A DNA stretch of 64,000 nt from Nitrososphaerota archaeon. Its GTDB lineage: Archaea > Thermoproteota > Nitrososphaeria > Nitrososphaerales > Gagatemarchaeaceae. Below are positions 37,458-45,947 of the stretch, one piece after another. Positions within the stretch are counted from its first letter, which is position 1. Every line of letters starts with the position of its first letter. A program made the translations under genes and the position numbers. The stretch lies in NCBI GenBank assembly GCA_027320425.1, contig DAHVLJ010000020.1, positions 41,588 to 105,587 of the forward strand, read 5' to 3'. The notes beneath the pieces are model-generated. The model made no database searches. It was not told the origin of the DNA and worked only from the letters and a program-made list of their open reading frames with translations.

Positions 37458-38636
37458 ATGCCTTTCACACTTCCGCCTTCCCTGCTGGAATCAGACGACA
37501 TTGCGCTCATACTTGCTTTTGGGAAGCTCTCGGTCCTCGAAGCCTGCTCTGTCCTGGGTGGCGCCGTCCAGCGGGCAGAGGCGCCAACCGAAAGGGTCTC
37601 GGCGCTACACGTCGGACGCTATAGCCCAGACCTCCTCTCTGAGCTTTCGGGATCGCACAAGTGCGCCCCTATAGTCGAACAACTGGAATCGGCATCGTCA
37701 GACCAGTCGGTCCTGGCAGACCTGTTGGAGGACTATCTCGACGTGAAATCAAATGTCGCGATGAGCGGATACGGAATCCCTGAAGACGAATACGAAGAGC
37801 TAGTGCGGGAGATGCTTGACGGCCTCAGGGCGCGCGGTCTCAGGAAGGTGAGGCTGCTGAGGCCGGACGGCGGCGAGCTACTCTCCGAACAGGTCCTGAC
37901 AAGAAAGGCGCTCGACGTGGTTGCCTTTCCATTCCACGGGGGTTTTGCCTTGGGTCCGACCGCATGGGTCCCCGATTCTGCTTCCCTGAGACAGAGGGGG
38001 ACGCGCCGACCAGTGCCGTACCCCGACATCGCTATGTCCCCTCGTCTGGCCCGGACCCTTGTCAACCTTGCAGGTCTGTTGCCAGGCCAGACACTCCTGG
38101 ACCCCTTCTGTGGGGCGGGGACGATCCTCGTCGAGGCTTGTTCGAAGACGCTCCGGTGCCTCGGTGTGGATTCCCGAGCCAGCCGAGTTCAGAATGCGCG
38201 AGAGAACCTCCGGTGGTCTGGCGGAGGGGCAGAAGCAGGCTATGACATACGGAAGGGAGATGCGAGGGAGCTCCCGAGGATGCTGAGGGGCACGAAGGTC
38301 GACGGGATTGTCACTGAGCCTCTCCTGCTGCCGCGACTAGACGCCAGGCCGAAGACCGCCACAGCGAGAGCGATGATCGAGGAGTCAGCCCGTATCTATA
38401 ACGACGCACTCGCTTCGATGGCCGAATGCATCCGGCCCGACGGCCGGATTGTCATGGTCGTCCCCGTCGTACAGACCATGGATGGCGACGAGGTTACCTT
38501 GACTCTCGAAGGGAGGAGCCTTGGCTTGAGGCTCTATCAGCCAGGACCAGTCGGATTCGAATATCCGGTCAGGCTGTCCTTTGAAAGCACTAGATGGGTC
38601 AGGAGAGCCGTCTACGTGTTCGAGCCGCGGTCCTGA
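37458..38636 (+). CDS. tRNA guanine-N2 methyltransferase-like (Trm11/TrmG10 family)
   Basis: SAM-dependent RNA methyltransferase of 392 residues. The N-terminal 180 residues resemble a THUMP-like tRNA-binding region; the C-terminal Rossmann domain has LLDPFCGAGTILVEA (motif I) and CLGVDSRASRVQNARENL. Where motif IV is usually D/N-PPY the sequence reads TEPLLLP. ATG 37458 is chosen because a GCTTAATAT box (37426-37434) lies 28 nt before it; a TTG at 37404 is upstream of that box. The 3' end overlaps convergent trmJ by 25 bases. Exact target position is uncertain. Confidence 0.8.
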   Translation: MPFTLPPSLLESDDIALILAFGKLSVLEACSVLGGAVQRAEAPTERVSALHVGRYSPDLLSELSGSHKCAPIVEQLESASSDQSVLADLLEDYLDVKSNVAMSGYGIPEDEYEELVREMLDGLRARGLRKVRLLRPDGGELLSEQVLTRKALDVVAFPFHGGFALGPTAWVPDSASLRQRGTRRPVPYPDIAMSPRLARTLVNLAGLLPGQTLLDPFCGAGTILVEACSKTLRCLGVDSRASRVQNARENLRWSGGGAEAGYDIRKGDARELPRMLRGTKVDGIVTEPLLLPRLDARPKTATARAMIEESARIYNDALASMAECIRPDGRIVMVVPVVQTMDGDEVTLTLEGRSLGLRLYQPGPVGFEYPVRLSFESTRWVRRAVYVFEPRS

Positions 38637-39328
38637 TCCGAACCAAGAGTCGCCACCGCTTTCCGGAAAACCCCTGACATCAGGTTAAGCTGGGCGTCGG
38701 TCAAGTTCGAGGTCGCCGCCATCCTCTTGGCGCCTTCCAGGAGGTTTCTGGTCTTGTGCCTGGGCATCCTCGAGGCCTCTGACAGTTCAAAGAGACTCTG
38801 AGCGAAGACCTCTCTCGCCTTGCGTCCCTGACGTTTCTTGTTGCGAGTGACCCCCCTAGAGGCAAGATAGAGAATGATCGCGGCCGCGTGGCCTATATTC
38901 AGCGACCGATATTCTTGGCCGGTGTCTATGGTCACCGTAACGTCACACGCGTCGATTTCCTCGTTGGTGAGCCCGGTGCTGTCCCTGCCGAACACGAGCG
39001 ACGGCGCCGCTGATGAAGATAGGATTTCATGAAGCCTTTCGAGGCTCGCCATCCTGCGGGATATGTTGGATTTCTTCGTCGCCCTTACCGCGGTCGTGGC
39101 GACCAGCAGGTCGTTCTCTTTTCTGACCTGGTCAAACGTGGTGACTACCGCCTTGTCAAGGACTTCCGCGGCGTGAGACGCATACACGGCGGCCACCGAA
39201 AGGTCGGCCTTCGGTTCGACCAGGTACAGCTTCTCCACTCCAAAGTTCTGGATCAACCTTGCTACATGGCCGACGTTGACGGGGCCTTTGGGCTCAACCA
39301 GGGTTACCGACAAGCCACGAGGGAGCAC
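38612..39328 (-). CDS. trmJ: SPOUT tRNA 2'-O-methyltransferase, TrmJ-like
   Basis: Knot-fold methyltransferase of 238 residues, most like TrmJ, which methylates position 32 of tRNA. Motifs: VEPKGPVNVGHVARLIQNFG (motif 1), SLVFGRDSTGLTNEEI (motif 2) and YRSLNIGHAAAIILY (motif 3). A C-terminal helical extension of about 75 residues fits TrmJ. Start GTG 39328, 37 bases downstream of ksgA on the same strand. Confidence 0.88.
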   Translation of the reverse strand: MLPRGLSVTLVEPKGPVNVGHVARLIQNFGVEKLYLVEPKADLSVAAVYASHAAEVLDKAVVTTFDQVRKENDLLVATTAVRATKKSNISRRMASLERLHEILSSSAAPSLVFGRDSTGLTNEEIDACDVTVTIDTGQEYRSLNIGHAAAIILYLASRGVTRNKKRQGRKAREVFAQSLFELSEASRMPRHKTRNLLEGAKRMAATSNLTDAQLNLMSGVFRKAVATLGSDQDRGSNT

Positions 39329-39365
39329 GGCCCGGCACAGCGCCAGGCGGATAAATCTGTCACTG

Positions 39366-40070
39366 TCACACGCGTTCGCAGATCAGGTGCACTTCGTCTG
39401 GAGTCAGCGAAGCGACCCTCTTCTTTCCGTGGTCCTCCTCGTTCCTGAATCCCAGCTCTGCGAGAGCCGAGTCAACCTGCCTTCTCCTCAGGGAGAACAG
39501 GTGGATCACCCTGGCCACCTCGTCTACAGAGATTCGGCGTTTCGGACTGAACCTGACGATAACCGAATCCACCTTCGGAGGCGGGTCGAACGACGCCCTC
39601 CTGACTTCGCCTATCGCTTCGGTTTCGAGAGCTATCTGCGCGACGGCGGAGATCCCTCTGTAGTTTCGCGCTCCTGGTGCCGCCGAAATCTTCTGCACGA
39701 AATCCTTCTGCAGGACGGCCACCGCGTCGGAGAACTGGCGGGTGCTCAGCCAGCGCACGAACGTCGCGGACTCGGAATACGGGAGGCTCGCGACAAGCAC
39801 GTCGAAGGTGGGATTCTGGCCGAAGGCATCCGCGAGCACGATTCTCGCCTTCGTCCCTTTGACGGCTTCTATGGTCGCTTCGTAGTTGGCCTCGTCGATT
39901 TCATATCCGAGAAACGACGCGCCCAACACCGCGAGCTCCTTCGTCAGGGCCCCCCTGCCGGTGCCTATCTCCAACACCCTGTCGGAGGGTTTGATGTCTG
40001 CGCAGCCTACAATTCTTCTAACTGCCGACTCGTCGACCAGGTAGTGCTGCCCGAGCCTATGGCGTTTCAA
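39366..40070 (-). CDS. ksgA: rRNA dimethyladenosine transferase KsgA/Dim1
   Basis: Dimethylates the two adjacent adenines in the 3' helix of 16S rRNA. Protein of 234 residues, slightly short. SAM motif VLEIGTGRGALTKEL and the N-terminal GQHYLVDESAV are typical. The catalytic motif, normally NLPY, reads ASLPYSES, with Ser for Asn. The C-terminal helical domain FSLRRRQVDSAL is present. Start TTG 40070 abuts the DUF655 stop, as in many archaea. Confidence 0.9.
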   Translation of the reverse strand: MKRHRLGQHYLVDESAVRRIVGCADIKPSDRVLEIGTGRGALTKELAVLGASFLGYEIDEANYEATIEAVKGTKARIVLADAFGQNPTFDVLVASLPYSESATFVRWLSTRQFSDAVAVLQKDFVQKISAAPGARNYRGISAVAQIALETEAIGEVRRASFDPPPKVDSVIVRFSPKRRISVDEVARVIHLFSLRRRQVDSALAELGFRNEEDHGKKRVASLTPDEVHLICERV

Positions 40071-40628
40071 CTACTTCTTTACGAAGATGCTGACCCTTGA
40101 ATCGCCGGCCAGCTCCTCGACGATCCTCTTCGCGATCATCTTCGAAGGTTCCCTGAGCCCCACTCTCTTCTGTATGTCGTCGAAGCTCACGAATGCCTGC
40201 CTCTCTCTCGTTGCGACTATCTCGTTCATGAAAGTCTTCCCGATCCCCGGGATCAACTCGAGCCCATGTAGCCTCGGCGTGAGGGGCTGAAGGTCGTTGA
40301 AGGCAGCGACGTATCTTTTCTCGTTCTCCTTTACGAGGGCCTCGACCACGGACGGGAGAGACGCTTTGGCTTCTGGGGATATCTCCTCGTAGGTAAGCTT
40401 CCCGAGCACGCTAACTATCTTCACTCGACCCTCCTTCCCTATCTTCACCCTTTCACCCACTTCGAAATCCAGGCTCTCCATGGCGAGCAGCTCGAGCAGG
40501 GTCAGCCGGTCTTCCCCGATGGCCTGTACCATCGGACCTTCTCTCCCCTTGATGACCGCTGACTTCCCTCTAGGCATGAAGTCCAGTACGTAGGCATATT
40601 CTTCGTATTTCTTGTCGGCTGGCATCAT
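40071..40628 (-). CDS. DUF655 RNA-binding-like protein
   Basis: Archaeal DUF655 protein of 185 residues, usually encoded between rpoF and ksgA as here. The N-terminal part (EYAYVLDFMPRGKSAVIKGREGP) looks like an OB-type nucleic acid domain; the C-terminal part (LELIPGIGKTFMNEIV and FVSFDDIQKRVGL) has helix-hairpin-helix motifs. A role in ribosome or RNA metabolism is inferred. A leader of about 100 nt and a separate upstream box are noted in the gap before it. Confidence 0.88.
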   Translation of the reverse strand: MMPADKKYEEYAYVLDFMPRGKSAVIKGREGPMVQAIGEDRLTLLELLAMESLDFEVGERVKIGKEGRVKIVSVLGKLTYEEISPEAKASLPSVVEALVKENEKRYVAAFNDLQPLTPRLHGLELIPGIGKTFMNEIVATRERQAFVSFDDIQKRVGLREPSKMIAKRIVEELAGDSRVSIFVKK

Positions 40629-40750
40629 TTTCCAGGACTTTTTCCTCTTGGGGGTTGCCTAGTTTGAAGGAGACCTCGCGGCACGGAAGAGAATCACGAA
40701 AACCACCTGCAATCCCCTTGGCTCCGTGTCACCAAAAGGCTTCCTAGTTA

Positions 40751-40760
40751 TTTAACGCTT
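40751..40760 (-). promoter_or_regulatory. TATA-like box in the rpoF-DUF655 gap
   Basis: GTTAAATAAC on the minus strand just after the rpoF stop region. If used, transcription would start near 40728, about 100 nt before the DUF655 start, giving an unusually long leader for this genome. Confidence 0.4.
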
Positions 40761-40768
40761 GGTCGGGA

Positions 40769-41092
40769 CTACTTTGAATGAAGTATCTTCAATATCTTTT
40801 CGAGGGTCTCGGTTGAAAGCAGTTTCCGCCACCCTGAAGTGAACGTCCTGAGCTCCTCGATCGACTTCGGCGCTATGTTGACCAGCTCTACCGCCTCTTC
40901 CTCGCTCAGCCCCGCTTCGGTCTCCAGCTCCTTTTTCAGCTTCTTCGCTTTGTCCGCCTCTGACTTCGCAAACTTCGTCGCGTAGTCTAGGGTGCGCTTC
41001 TGTATCTGGTCTGCCTTCTCCACGTCGATTTTCTGAAGTATCTGGTTCGCCTCTGCGATTGTGAGGATCTTCTTCTCAGATTTCTCCGACAT
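40769..41092 (-). CDS. rpoF: RNA polymerase subunit Rpo4 (RpoF)
   Basis: Stalk subunit pairing with Rpo7, 107 residues, mostly helical. The C-terminal HRDC-like part, EEEAVELVNIAPKSIEELRTF, is typical. Its ATG shares a base with the eL21 stop, so the two genes are coupled. Confidence 0.92.
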   Translation of the reverse strand: MSEKSEKKILTIAEANQILQKIDVEKADQIQKRTLDYATKFAKSEADKAKKLKKELETEAGLSEEEAVELVNIAPKSIEELRTFTSGWRKLLSTETLEKILKILHSK

Positions 41093-41379
41093 CAGCTCGC
41101 CTCCATGCGGACGACGTGCTCCTTCCTCGCGATCAGCGTCTTGACCTTGTCGCCGACAGGGACGTCTACCGTCACCGCCCTCCTCCCGACTTCTGTCACC
41201 GTCCCGACAAGACCATTGAAACGCCTGTGTGGCATCCCCTTGACCTGCGCGGGGTCTATCTTGATGACGACCTTGTCGTTCGGAGAATATTCTACGAGCA
41301 TGCTGCTCAGACCCTTCTTGGCCGGCGACGACCTCAGAAGGGACCTAGTTCTTCTCCTCGTCCCGTGCGATTTCGGCAA
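41092..41379 (-). CDS. rpl21e: Ribosomal protein eL21
   Basis: Large-subunit protein of 95 residues: PKSHGTRRRTRSLLRSSPAKKGL then DKVVIKIDPAQVKGMPHRRFNG. Start TTG 41379 lies 35 bases inside the end of pus10, and the stop overlaps the rpoF start, so pus10, rpl21e and rpoF are tightly linked. Confidence 0.94.
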   Translation of the reverse strand: MPKSHGTRRRTRSLLRSSPAKKGLSSMLVEYSPNDKVVIKIDPAQVKGMPHRRFNGLVGTVTEVGRRAVTVDVPVGDKVKTLIARKEHVVRMEAS

Positions 41380-42487
41380 ATCCGAATCCTCCTATCTCTC
41401 TGACTTTGCGTATGTCAAAACTGCGGCAACCGACTTCGGTTTTTAAGACTTCCGACACCGATGGTGAGACGAGCTCCCCACTCACGAACCTTTTGACGGG
41501 CAGCCCCCCGTCCAGCTCGGCCCTGATGAAGAGCTTCTTCCCTCTCACCGAGGCCGAGGCGCTGTAAACCATCTTCGTTACGGGCCGGCTGTTCGGCCTT
41601 TCGAACGTGACAGATGCCCTCAGGAACGTCGATTTCAGGGCTCTGATGGCGTCTGGGTCCACTCTCCCTCTGGCTGACGCTCTGATTTCCGTCAGGAACC
41701 TGAACGAGGGGAGCCTCGTGGGTTTCGAAGGCAGCGCTTTGCCTCCCCGGACCAACACACTCCCTTTGCGGAGCCTGGCATTGAAGCTCTTGGGTAGCTT
41801 CCTCTTCTTGGGGCTCTTGATCTCTGCGACAAAGGGCCGCCCAGGGGAGAACACGCGGCTCTCCCGGTCTTCACTTCCCAGCCAGGTGAAGATTATCTTG
41901 GCGCTCCCACTGAATCTCGTCAGCTTCCCTCGGATTGCTTCTTCGACGCTCGGCTTTTGCTCGTAACCTGTCCCGCGACACGCATCGCATCCTGATCCCC
42001 GACAACTCTCGCAGAAGTTCCTTCGCTGAGCGACGCCTGGGGGTTTCGTGTATCTGCCATAGTAAAACAGCGGCTTCGTTGTGATGGAGACATCGTCAGA
42101 CGCGAAGTTCGCAAGGACCACGACATCGGCGTTCTTCTTGTCGAGCCGCTTTCGGGTAATCTGGGCCAGGCGGGAAGCGACCAGCCTCGCTACCTGAGTC
42201 TTGACGGTCTCCCTTCCGATGAGCCTTAGGTCCGACCTGAGTTCATCCTCTTTTTCCTGGACCCCCTCAGGCAGGGTTACCCCTACCGCGAAGGTCTTGA
42301 ACTGGTAGGGCTTAGCTCTCTTGGAGGCCAGATCTGCCACCGTCGCAATTCTCTCTATGAGGCCCCCGCAGAGGCTGCACTCTTTCCCAGTTACCAAAGA
42401 AAAGCCCTGACTCTCGGAACCCTGTCTCTCAGCGCATAAGCTACAGAGCTTGTATGCCTGCGGCTCTCTTTGCACCCTATTCTTCAC
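41345..42487 (-). CDS. pus10: tRNA pseudouridine synthase Pus10
   Basis: Forms pseudouridine 54 (and 55) in archaeal tRNA. Protein of 380 residues. N-terminal THUMP-containing accessory domain with zinc pairs CSLC, CSLC, CESC and CDAC. The catalytic Asp is in GSEDRESRVFSPGRPF, where the family often has GRED; the Asp is kept. Start GTG 42487 overlaps the srp54 end by 11 bases. Confidence 0.92.
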   Translation of the reverse strand: MKNRVQREPQAYKLCSLCAERQGSESQGFSLVTGKECSLCGGLIERIATVADLASKRAKPYQFKTFAVGVTLPEGVQEKEDELRSDLRLIGRETVKTQVARLVASRLAQITRKRLDKKNADVVVLANFASDDVSITTKPLFYYGRYTKPPGVAQRRNFCESCRGSGCDACRGTGYEQKPSVEEAIRGKLTRFSGSAKIIFTWLGSEDRESRVFSPGRPFVAEIKSPKKRKLPKSFNARLRKGSVLVRGGKALPSKPTRLPSFRFLTEIRASARGRVDPDAIRALKSTFLRASVTFERPNSRPVTKMVYSASASVRGKKLFIRAELDGGLPVKRFVSGELVSPSVSEVLKTEVGCRSFDIRKVREIGGFGFAEIARDEEKN

Positions 42488-43799
42488 CCAAGCGCCGCAT
42501 CATCTGCCTGAGTTCTCGCCCCTTGCTTGTCTTTACCAGGGACTTCATCTGTTTGTATCTGGCAAGGAGCTCTCTGACGTCCTTCTCGCTCCTTCCTGAG
42601 CCTCTGGCGATGCGTCTCAGTCTGCTGGCGTTGATAGTCTCAGGGTTCGTCTTCTCCTCTCCTGTCATGGACTGGATTATCGACTTGTACACCTTCACCC
42701 TGTCCTCGGCCTTATCGAGTTCTTTGGCGTCGACCTGGCCCGAGAAACCAGGTATCCTCTCTAGGACCTTCTTGAGCGAACCGAACTTCTTCATCTGCTC
42801 GAACTGGACGAGAAGGTCGTTCATGGTCATCTTTCCCGACATGACCCGCTGGGTCATCTTTTCGTCCACGACGACGTCGGCGTCTCTCACCATGTCCATC
42901 AGCGCCTTCAGGTCTCCCATGCCGAGCAGGCGGCCGACGAAACGGGTAGGGGCGAACTCTTCGAGGTCGTCTATTCTTTCACCTGTCCCTATGAAATAGA
43001 TCTTAGCTCCTGTGGCAGCCGCGGCAGCAAGGGCCCCTCCTCCCTTCGCCGCCCCGTCCAGCTTGGTCACTATGATGCCTCCTACCGGCGCAGCTTGATG
43101 GAAGGCCAACGCCTGGTTGTAGCACTGCTGACCTATCGTCCCATCTATGACGAGCACGGTCGCGTCTGGCCTTACCCCGCCGACGACGTCCTTCATCTCC
43201 TGAAGCAGCCCCTTCTCCTCCTTGTGCCTTCCAGCGGTGTCAATGATGATGAGGTTCTTGGTCCCCTCGAACCACTTCTTCCCTGCTTTCGCTATCTTCA
43301 CGGAGTCCTTCTCCCCCTCTTCGCTGAACACTTCGACCCCCGAGGCGGCAGCGAGCGTCTTGAGCTGGGCGACCGCGCCCGGTCTAAAGGTGTCCGCGGC
43401 CACGACTCCTACCTTGAACCCACGTTTCGAGTAGAGACGGGCGAGCTTCCCGGTGGTGGTGGTCTTCCCTGAGCCCTGCACGCCAAGCATCACCAGCACA
43501 GTAGCCTTGTCCTTACCCAGCTGCAGTCCACCCTCCCCGCCCAGCAGCCGGGCCAGCTCTTCGTAGAGTATCGAGACAACCTGGTCTTTCTTGGTGACTC
43601 CGGCGGGGGGTTTCTCTTCCAGTGCCCGCTTCTGCACCCTATCGGTCACCTCCAGGGCGATCCTGACGTTGACATCAGACTGGATAAGAGCGCGCTGCAG
43701 GTCCTTCACGAACTCTTTGACGCTCTTTTCGTCGACGACGTTCGACTTCACGATCTTGGAGATCGCGTTCTGCAAACCCTCACGGAGCGAGTCGAGCAT
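42477..43799 (-). CDS. srp54: Signal recognition particle protein SRP54
   Basis: GTPase of the signal recognition particle, 440 residues from ATG 43799 (MLDSLREGLQ). N domain helices, G domain with GVQGSGKTTTTGKLA (G1), DTFRPGAVAQL, IIDTAGRHKEE (G3) and TKLDGAAKGGGAL (G4), then the methionine-rich M domain that binds SRP RNA and signal peptides. The frame reaches GTG 43817, but the box at 43824-43835 is 30 nt before 43799. Confidence 0.96.
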   Translation of the reverse strand: MLDSLREGLQNAISKIVKSNVVDEKSVKEFVKDLQRALIQSDVNVRIALEVTDRVQKRALEEKPPAGVTKKDQVVSILYEELARLLGGEGGLQLGKDKATVLVMLGVQGSGKTTTTGKLARLYSKRGFKVGVVAADTFRPGAVAQLKTLAAASGVEVFSEEGEKDSVKIAKAGKKWFEGTKNLIIIDTAGRHKEEKGLLQEMKDVVGGVRPDATVLVIDGTIGQQCYNQALAFHQAAPVGGIIVTKLDGAAKGGGALAAAAATGAKIYFIGTGERIDDLEEFAPTRFVGRLLGMGDLKALMDMVRDADVVVDEKMTQRVMSGKMTMNDLLVQFEQMKKFGSLKKVLERIPGFSGQVDAKELDKAEDRVKVYKSIIQSMTGEEKTNPETINASRLRRIARGSGRSEKDVRELLARYKQMKSLVKTSKGRELRQMMRRLGEE

Positions 43800-43823
43800 C
43801 GAAATCCGGCGAACCACCTCCGT

Positions 43824-43835
43824 CTATTTAATACC
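43824..43835. promoter_or_regulatory. TATA-like element between srp54 and dph6
   Basis: CTATTTAATACC lies in the 67-base divergent gap. It is about 30 nt from the srp54 ATG and 37 nt from the dph6 start, which would leave dph6 a short leader holding GGTGA. Confidence 0.6.
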
Positions 43836-43866
43836 TCAAAGGTGGAAACGGGACCGGTGACGTGAA

Positions 43867-44556
43867 ACGAAGGTAGCTGCCCTCTTCTCGGGGGGCAAGG
43901 ACTCAGCCTACGCAGCCTGGCTGGCCACCAAGGAAGATGAGCTGGCCTGCCTGGTGACCCTTCTTCCAAAGTCAGAGACGTCATACATGTTCCACTTTCC
44001 GAACCTCGGGTGGACCAGGCTACAGTCAGAGGCGATGGGGGTTCCGCAAGTCGCTGCCGTTACCGAAGGCGTCAAGGAAGAAGAGCTCGGAGACCTGAGA
44101 AAGGCTCTGGGCGAGGCGAAATCAAGGTTTGGCATCGAAGGTCTGTATACGGGGGCTCTGGCAAGCGTCTACCAGAAGACGAGGGTGGAGAAGGTATGCT
44201 CCGACCTCGGTCTCAAATGCGTCTCTCCCCTCTGGGGGTTGGAACCCGAGTCTTATCTGCGGAAGCTGGTCATCGACGGTTTCTCGGTGATTATCGTGAG
44301 CGTGTCTGCCCTTGGGCTTGACCAAGAATGGCTCGGGAGGCTCTTGGATGAAAAAAGCATAGGCGAACTTGTCGCCCTCGGGAAGAAATACAGGTTCCAC
44401 GCAGGACTGGAAGGAGGCGAAGGGGAGACTTTCGTCCTGGACGCACCATCGTTCTCAAAGCGCATAGAAGTGCTGGCATCAGCGAAACACTGGAGAGGAG
44501 ATTCGGGTTATCTGGAGATAACCGATGCCAGGCTGGTAGCTAAGAAACACGGCTAA
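43867..44556 (+). CDS. dph6: Diphthine-ammonia ligase Dph6, apparently starting at ACG
   Basis: ATP-dependent amidation of diphthine on elongation factor 2, last step of diphthamide synthesis. Protein of 229 residues. The PP-loop FSGGKDSAYAAWLA (residues 7-20) must be included, yet the first conventional start in frame is GTG 43954, which would remove it. In frame, a TGA at 43858 bounds the gene upstream, leaving ACG at 43867-43869 followed by AAG (MKVAALFSGGKDS if read as Met). A Shine-Dalgarno-like GGTGA at 43856-43860 precedes it by six bases. Later motifs include GIEGLYTGALAS and CVSPLWG. Confidence 0.92.
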   Translation, partial: TKVAALFSGGKDSAYAAWLATKEDELACLVTLLPKSETSYMFHFPNLGWTRLQSEAMGVPQVAAVTEGVKEEELGDLRKALGEAKSRFGIEGLYTGALASVYQKTRVEKVCSDLGLKCVSPLWGLEPESYLRKLVIDGFSVIIVSVSALGLDQEWLGRLLDEKSIGELVALGKKYRFHAGLEGGEGETFVLDAPSFSKRIEVLASAKHWRGDSGYLEITDARLVAKKHG

Positions 44557-45791
44557 GGAGGCGGCCTTGTCCCTAGGGTCAAGGAGACAGTCATAGGGAC
44601 GCCGGCCCTGATTATTCCCAGGTTAACAACCTGACCTGAAACCGCATGCTCCTGCAGCCAAGTGGACAGCGCATTCCCATTCGCTATCCGGGTGCCGTTG
44701 ATTGAAACTATGATGTCTCCGCCTATGTAGTACTGCGCTCCGTCGACCGTCTCCACCGTGGTCCCTGCCTTCAGCCCAGCCTGTGCCGCTGGTCCGCCCT
44801 GCACCACGCTTTCGATGAGCACTCCGTAGGTGTAGTTGGTCCCGCTGGCCTTCGCAAGGTAGTAATTCATGTCTGCCTCAGTTATGCCGATGTACGGGTG
44901 GAGGTTGTAGGATCCGGTGGCGATCAGAGAAGGCAGTTCCTTGACAATGGTGTCAGAAGGGATGGCGAACCCGATTCCCTGCGCTCCGCTTACGATTGCG
45001 GTGGTTATCCCAACGACTTCGCCCTGCGCATTCAGGAGCGGGCCTCCCGAGTTGCCGGGGTTGATTGGCGTGCTGATCTGGATGACATCGGCGATGGAGA
45101 AGTTCCCTGAGGTCTCGTCCTGTATGGTCCTCCCGAGCTGGCTCACCAGCCCTTCGGTCAGCGAGCCCGAAAGCCCGTAGGGGTTCCCGATTGCGACAAC
45201 AGGCTGGCCCACTCGCAGAGACGATGAAGAGGCGAACGTGAGCGGGAAGAACTCGCTGGCTGGAGCCCCCACCACCGTCAGCACCGCCAGGTCGCTGTAT
45301 GGGTCGGAACCTACGACCTTCCCCTGGTACGCATTTCCGTCCTGGAACGTGACCGATATGTTGACGTCGTTCTGCACTACGTGATAGTTCGAGATAACGT
45401 AGTAGTTGCCGCCTTCCTGCACTACGAACCCTGAGCCTTCTACGCCCTGGTATGCGGCACCGAACACGGTGGTCGTCTGCTGCATCCCCTGGATAGTGAC
45501 GATGCTCATGTTGGCGTATTGGTAGATCAACGTCGTGTCTATTCCCGAATAGTTTCCTGACTGTGCTCCGAGCGTAGAGCTGGAGTTCGCGGAAAGGAGC
45601 TGGAGCAAAGCGGACCTTTGCTGCTGGAGCGACTCGACAGAGCTGTTGAGGGACGCGATGTTCTGGTTGGCCTGAGCGTATTGCGAGTAGTACAACGCTG
45701 CGAGAGACGCCGAGACTATGAGCAGGACGACGACTACAGCCACAAGCGGGCCGCCGCGTGACCGTTGGGGCGACTGCGGCGCCACCTCCAA
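44553..45791 (-). CDS. Membrane-anchored HtrA/DegP-like serine protease
   Basis: Extracytoplasmic trypsin-like protease of 412 residues. A single hydrophobic anchor spans about residues 15-35, followed by a coiled-coil-like linker with Gln/Asn-rich text and several N-X-S/T sequons (for example NSS, NYS). Catalytic triad: His137 (SNYHVV), Asp167 (YSDLAVL), Ser248 (NPGNSGGPL). A C-terminal PDZ domain starts near residue 305 (IGITEADM...GGPAAQAGLKAGT). Likely outer-surface protein quality control. Convergent with dph6, overlap of four bases. Confidence 0.93.
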   Translation of the reverse strand: MEVAPQSPQRSRGGPLVAVVVVLLIVSASLAALYYSQYAQANQNIASLNSSVESLQQQRSALLQLLSANSSSTLGAQSGNYSGIDTTLIYQYANMSIVTIQGMQQTTTVFGAAYQGVEGSGFVVQEGGNYYVISNYHVVQNDVNISVTFQDGNAYQGKVVGSDPYSDLAVLTVVGAPASEFFPLTFASSSSLRVGQPVVAIGNPYGLSGSLTEGLVSQLGRTIQDETSGNFSIADVIQISTPINPGNSGGPLLNAQGEVVGITTAIVSGAQGIGFAIPSDTIVKELPSLIATGSYNLHPYIGITEADMNYYLAKASGTNYTYGVLIESVVQGGPAAQAGLKAGTTVETVDGAQYYIGGDIIVSINGTRIANGNALSTWLQEHAVSGQVVNLGIIRAGVPMTVSLTLGTRPPP

Positions 45792-45947
45792 CTTAGACTC
45801 CTCCGTTCATTAGCTTCGGAACGAATCATCCCTTGGGTCTTCTTATCTTTGGTGTACTTCGGCTACATCCTCAGACGCTCGCCCGTCCGCGCGTTGGCCT
45901 CGGCGCCTCATTGGTACACAATCCTAAAATACAGAAAACCGGTCTTT

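Noticed and set aside
45765..45947. N-terminal extension of the membrane winged-helix protein
   Set aside because: It overlaps the divergent protease start, and the promoter box at 45923-45932 lies downstream of it.
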